From the NCBI GenBank assembly GCA_002684755.1, contig NYVS01000171.1, positions 1-7,404 of the forward strand: a DNA stretch of 7,404 nucleotides, in the 5' to 3' direction. This stretch comes from Phycisphaerae bacterium (GTDB taxonomy: Bacteria; Planctomycetota; Phycisphaerae; Phycisphaerales; SM1A02). A program made the position numbers and the translations under genes. A model generated the notes under the pieces. That model did no database searches and was not told the origin of the DNA. It worked only from the letters and a program-made list of their open reading frames with translations. Below, one piece after another: positions 5,148 through 7,404 of the stretch (its first letter is position 1; every line of letters starts with the position of its first letter).

Positions 5148-6344
5148 ATGAAGATCCACGAGTACCAGGCCCGACAGCTCCTCGCCGACGCCCGCATCCC
5201 CGTTCCCGCCGGCCGCATGGTCGAGACCGTGGAGGATGCGGTCGCCGAGACCGAGCAGCTGCTCGCCGCGGGCGAGACGCTCGTGGTGGTGAAGGCCCAG
5301 GTGCACGCCGGTGGTCGCGGCAAGGCCGGCTTCGTGAAGCTCGTGCGTTCGGTGGACGAAGCCCGCGAAGCGGCCACCTTCATGCTCGGCAACCGGATGG
5401 TGTCGGTCCAGACCGGGCCGGAAGGCATCGAGGTGAATCGACTTCTCGTCGCCGCCGGCGTCGACATCGAGAAGGAGTACTACGTCGCGGTGACGCTCGA
5501 CCGCAGTCGCGGCGTCAACACGCTGATCGCCAGCGCCGAAGGCGGCGTCGAGATCGAGACCGTCGCCCACGAGAATCCCGAGGCGATCCTCAAGGTCGCC
5601 ATCGATCCCCGCACCGGACTCGAAGCGTTCGAGGCTCGCGCCCTCGCGACCCGACTCGGCTTCCACGGCCGCCAGATCCAGCAGGCCGCGTCGATCATGC
5701 AGCGACTCGCGGGCCTCTACGAGTCGACCGACGCGAGCATCGTCGAGATCAATCCGCTGATCGTGACCCCCCCGTCGGACGATGCCCCCGACGGTCGCGT
5801 GCTCGCGATCGACGCGAAGTTCGGATTCGACGACAACGCGCTCTTCCGCCACCCCGATCTCCAGGCGATGCACGATCCCACCGAGGAGAACCCCGCGGAG
5901 ATCCGTGCCCAGGAGTCGGGACTGTCCTATGTCGCACTCGACGGAACCATCGGATGCCTCGTCAACGGCGCCGGGCTCGCGATGAGCACGATGGACATCG
6001 TGAAGCTCCATGGCGGCGAACCGGCGAACTTCCTCGACGTCGGCGGCTCCGCCACCAAGGAATCGGTGACCGAGGCGTTTCGAATCATCCTCGGCGACGG
6101 CCGGGTGAACGGGGTGCTCGTGAACATCTTCGGCGGCATCATGCGGTGCGACACCATCGCCTCCGCCATCGTCGCCGCGGCCAAGGAAGTCGGCTTCGAG
6201 GTGCCCCTCGTGGTGCGGCTCGAAGGCACCGAGGTCGATGCGGCCCGGCGGATCCTCGAGGACGCCAAGACCGAGATTCCCACCATGCGGACCGCCGGTG
6301 ACCTCGCGGAAGCGGCGGCCCTGGTCTGCGACGCCGTGGCCTGA
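5148..6344 (+). CDS. sucC: Succinyl-CoA synthetase (ADP/GDP-forming) beta subunit
   Basis: SucC pairs with SucD to interconvert succinyl-CoA and succinate with nucleotide phosphorylation in the TCA cycle. The 398-residue product is close to the usual 388. The ATP-grasp half begins [12 protein letters not shown], with [16 protein letters not shown] (46-61) forming the nucleotide site. EINPL (200-204) with Asn202, and Asp223, match the residues that hold Mg2+. The C-terminal ligase domain shows [20 protein letters not shown] (266-285), [15 protein letters not shown] (286-300) and [11 protein letters not shown] (325-335), all near-identical to well-studied SucC proteins. The start at 5148 agrees with the family's M-x-HEYQ N-terminus; an in-frame ATG at 5082 would add 22 polar residues and cannot be wholly excluded, since both have only weak GAG-type ribosome sites. 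No sucD follows: the next gene is a HAD phosphatase. The 150-bp upstream gap holds the alternative hairpins and no convincing -10 box. Confidence 0.97.
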   Translation: MKIHEYQARQLLADARIPVPAGRMVETVEDAVAETEQLLAAGETLVVVKAQVHAGGRGKAGFVKLVRSVDEAREAATFMLGNRMVSVQTGPEGIEVNRLLVAAGVDIEKEYYVAVTLDRSRGVNTLIASAEGGVEIETVAHENPEAILKVAIDPRTGLEAFEARALATRLGFHGRQIQQAASIMQRLAGLYESTDASIVEINPLIVTPPSDDAPDGRVLAIDAKFGFDDNALFRHPDLQAMHDPTEENPAEIRAQESGLSYVALDGTIGCLVNGAGLAMSTMDIVKLHGGEPANFLDVGGSATKESVTEAFRIILGDGRVNGVLVNIFGGIMRCDTIASAIVAAAKEVGFEVPLVVRLEGTEVDAARRILEDAKTEIPTMRTAGDLAEAAALVCDAVA

Positions 6345-6381
6345 GTCCAGTCACGCGGATCCCCGAACCGGAGCGAGCACC

Positions 6382-7104
6382 TTGCTGATTCTCTTCGACA
6401 TCGACGGCACGCTGCTTCGCAGTGGTGGCGCGGGCCCGAGATCCATGGCGCTCGCGATGAAGGAACTGCACCCGCCCCGGCACCCGGGGGACGAGGTGGA
6501 CCACGAACAGCTCGACACCGCCGGGTGGCTCGACCCCCTGATCTGGCGGGCGATGCTCGAGCAGCTCGGGCACGCCATCGAGGAAGACCGCCACGAGACG
6601 TTTCGAAGAACCTACGGCGCCATCCTCGCGAGGATCATCGAGGAGGAGAGTCCGGTGTACGCGCTGGAGGGCGCCGGCGACGCCGCCCGCTGGGTCCACG
6701 AACATCCGGATCTCGAGTCGGCGCTTCTCACCGGCAACTACCCCGAGACCGGTCGCCTCAAGATCGAAGCCGCCGGCCTCGATCCCGATCATTTCCGTTT
6801 CGGTGCCTGGGGCTCCGAAGCGGAACTCCGCCGCGGCCTGCCACCTCTGGCGATCCGACGCGCCGCCGAGGAACTCGGCCTCGCCGTCGATCCGCACCAG
6901 ACGGTGATCGTCGGTGACACGCCCGCGGACATCGACTGCGCCCATCACAACGGCTGTCGAGTGATCGCGGTGGCGACTGGTCGATTCACCGAAGACCAGC
7001 TCCGCCCTCACGGGGCCGACGTCCTGCTTCCCGATCTCTCGGATCTCGCCCGCTTCCAGGAGGCGGTCGACACCGCGCTGGCCGCCGGCCCACACCCGAC
7101 CTGA
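6382..7104 (+). CDS. HAD-superfamily phosphatase, phosphoglycolate phosphatase-like
   Basis: The 240-residue product has all four HAD motifs: FDIDGT (5-10) with nucleophile Asp6 and acid/base Asp8; LLTGN (115-119) with Thr117; RLK with Lys127; and [11 protein letters not shown] (175-185) with Asp179 and Asp183 for Mg2+. Residues about 15-95 form a helical C1-type cap, as in Gph and beta-phosphoglucomutase relatives. It probably hydrolyses a small phosphorylated metabolite in the cytoplasm; the substrate cannot be read from the sequence. The start is TTG at 6382: it follows GGAG (6370-6373) at eight bases and puts the nucleophile motif at residue 5, as in the family. The in-frame ATG at 6238 lies deep inside sucC and is rejected. 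The gene sits 37 bp after sucC with no terminator between, so co-transcription is likely. Confidence 0.88.
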   Translation: MLILFDIDGTLLRSGGAGPRSMALAMKELHPPRHPGDEVDHEQLDTAGWLDPLIWRAMLEQLGHAIEEDRHETFRRTYGAILARIIEEESPVYALEGAGDAARWVHEHPDLESALLTGNYPETGRLKIEAAGLDPDHFRFGAWGSEAELRRGLPPLAIRRAAEELGLAVDPHQTVIVGDTPADIDCAHHNGCRVIAVATGRFTEDQLRPHGADVLLPDLSDLARFQEAVDTALAAGPHPT

Positions 7105-7148
7105 TCCTGAACGCGACGGTCCACGTCCCCGGTACGTCACATCGATTC

Positions 7149-7153
7149 GGAGG
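7149..7153 (+). promoter_or_regulatory. Perfect GGAGG ribosome-binding site before an ATC start
   Basis: GGAGG at 7149-7153 is the strongest Shine-Dalgarno match noted in the window. Five bases downstream lies ATC (7159-7161), in frame with the DUF418 protein. No ATG, GTG or TTG follows at a suitable distance in any frame, so this site argues for initiation at ATC. Confidence 0.5.
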
Positions 7154-7158
7154 CCGAC

Positions 7159-7404
7159 ATCGAGCAACTCCGCCCCATCGAACGCCGCGGCCGGATTCCC
7201 GCGATCGACGTGATTCGCGGGGTCGCCCTGCTCGGCATCGTCATCGAGAACGTCCGGTTCTTCGCGATGCCGGTCTCCCGTGCCATCAAGGGCCCCTGGA
7301 CACTGGAAGGCGGCCTTGCCGACTCGATCGTCGCCTATCTCGACCTCGTGTTCGGGCACTACAAGTTTCTCGGCCTGTTCACCCTGCTCTTCGGGTTCGG
7401 ACTC
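7159..7404 (+). CDS. DUF418 family membrane protein, N-terminal part
   Basis: The open frame runs off the window; 82 codons are visible of a family usually several hundred residues long. RIPAIDVIRGVALLGIVIEN (12-31) is the DUF418 (COG2311) N-terminal signature and first membrane helix; a second hydrophobic stretch (about 62-82), with FGHYKFLGLFTLLFGFGL, is equally typical. These are multi-pass inner-membrane proteins of uncertain, possibly transport, function. The frame is bounded upstream by a TGA at 7108 and contains no ATG, GTG or TTG before GTG 7210, which would cut into the signature. ATC at 7159, behind GGAGG, is therefore chosen; a rare ATC start or a sequence error (true ATG) are the two explanations. 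The gap to the HAD gene is 54 bp with no terminator, so it may belong to the same transcript. Confidence 0.72.
   Translation, partial: MEQLRPIERRGRIPAIDVIRGVALLGIVIENVRFFAMPVSRAIKGPWTLEGGLADSIVAYLDLVFGHYKFLGLFTLLFGFGL

Noticed and set aside
4658..6301. 547-codon + strand frame rich in Arg/His/Pro
   Set aside because: Out-of-frame shadow of the zinc-ribbon/PH gene and sucC; composition is that of a frame-shifted GC-rich gene.

Overview
The window is a compact, high-GC bacterial segment (roughly two thirds G+C) with every supported gene on the + strand. Codon usage is strongly GC-biased, gaps are short (27 to about 206 bp), and the ribosomal proteins and SSB carry long acidic or glycine-rich tails. 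Together with the protein flavour (a NrdJ-type ribonucleotide reductase fragment, a DUF418 membrane protein, a rhodanese/class V aminotransferase fusion), this suggests a free-living, probably marine or aquatic bacterium. My best guess is Planctomycetota, class Phycisphaerae, but that is an inference from style and not a proof.

Layout: (1) 1-1998 is a ribosomal/replication block. It holds the 3' part of rpsF (ribosomal protein S6), ssb (single-strand DNA-binding protein) and rplI (ribosomal protein L9). It resembles the common rpsF-ssb-rpsR-rplI cluster, but rpsR (S18) is absent and a strong hairpin follows each of the three genes, so they look like separate transcription units. An extended -10 promoter sits directly after the ssb hairpin and probably drives rplI. 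(2) 2130-2501 encodes a 123-residue stand-alone protein that matches only the extreme C-terminal domain of class II (B12-dependent) ribonucleotide reductase and has no catalytic cysteines. (3) 2559-4997 holds a fusion of an N-terminal rhodanese to a SufS-like cysteine desulfurase, preceded by an extended -10 box so close to the ATG that the mRNA may be leaderless. It is followed by a small zinc-ribbon/two-helix/bacterial PH-domain membrane protein, probably co-transcribed. (4) 5148-7404 holds sucC (succinyl-CoA synthetase beta subunit) without sucD next to it, a HAD-family phosphatase starting with TTG, and the first 82 codons of a DUF418 membrane protein. The last has no ATG, GTG or TTG in a usable position; an ATC codon behind a perfect GGAGG is the best start.

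The genes form no single pathway. The first block serves translation and DNA replication, the middle is sulfur/PLP chemistry plus an orphan nucleotide-reductase module, and the last part is central metabolism and membrane proteins. The most unusual items are the orphan NrdJ C-terminal domain, the rhodanese-desulfurase fusion, the possible ATC start, and two mutually exclusive hairpins in the sucC leader. No gap exceeds 300 bases; no tRNA, rRNA, CRISPR, insertion sequence or phage gene was seen.
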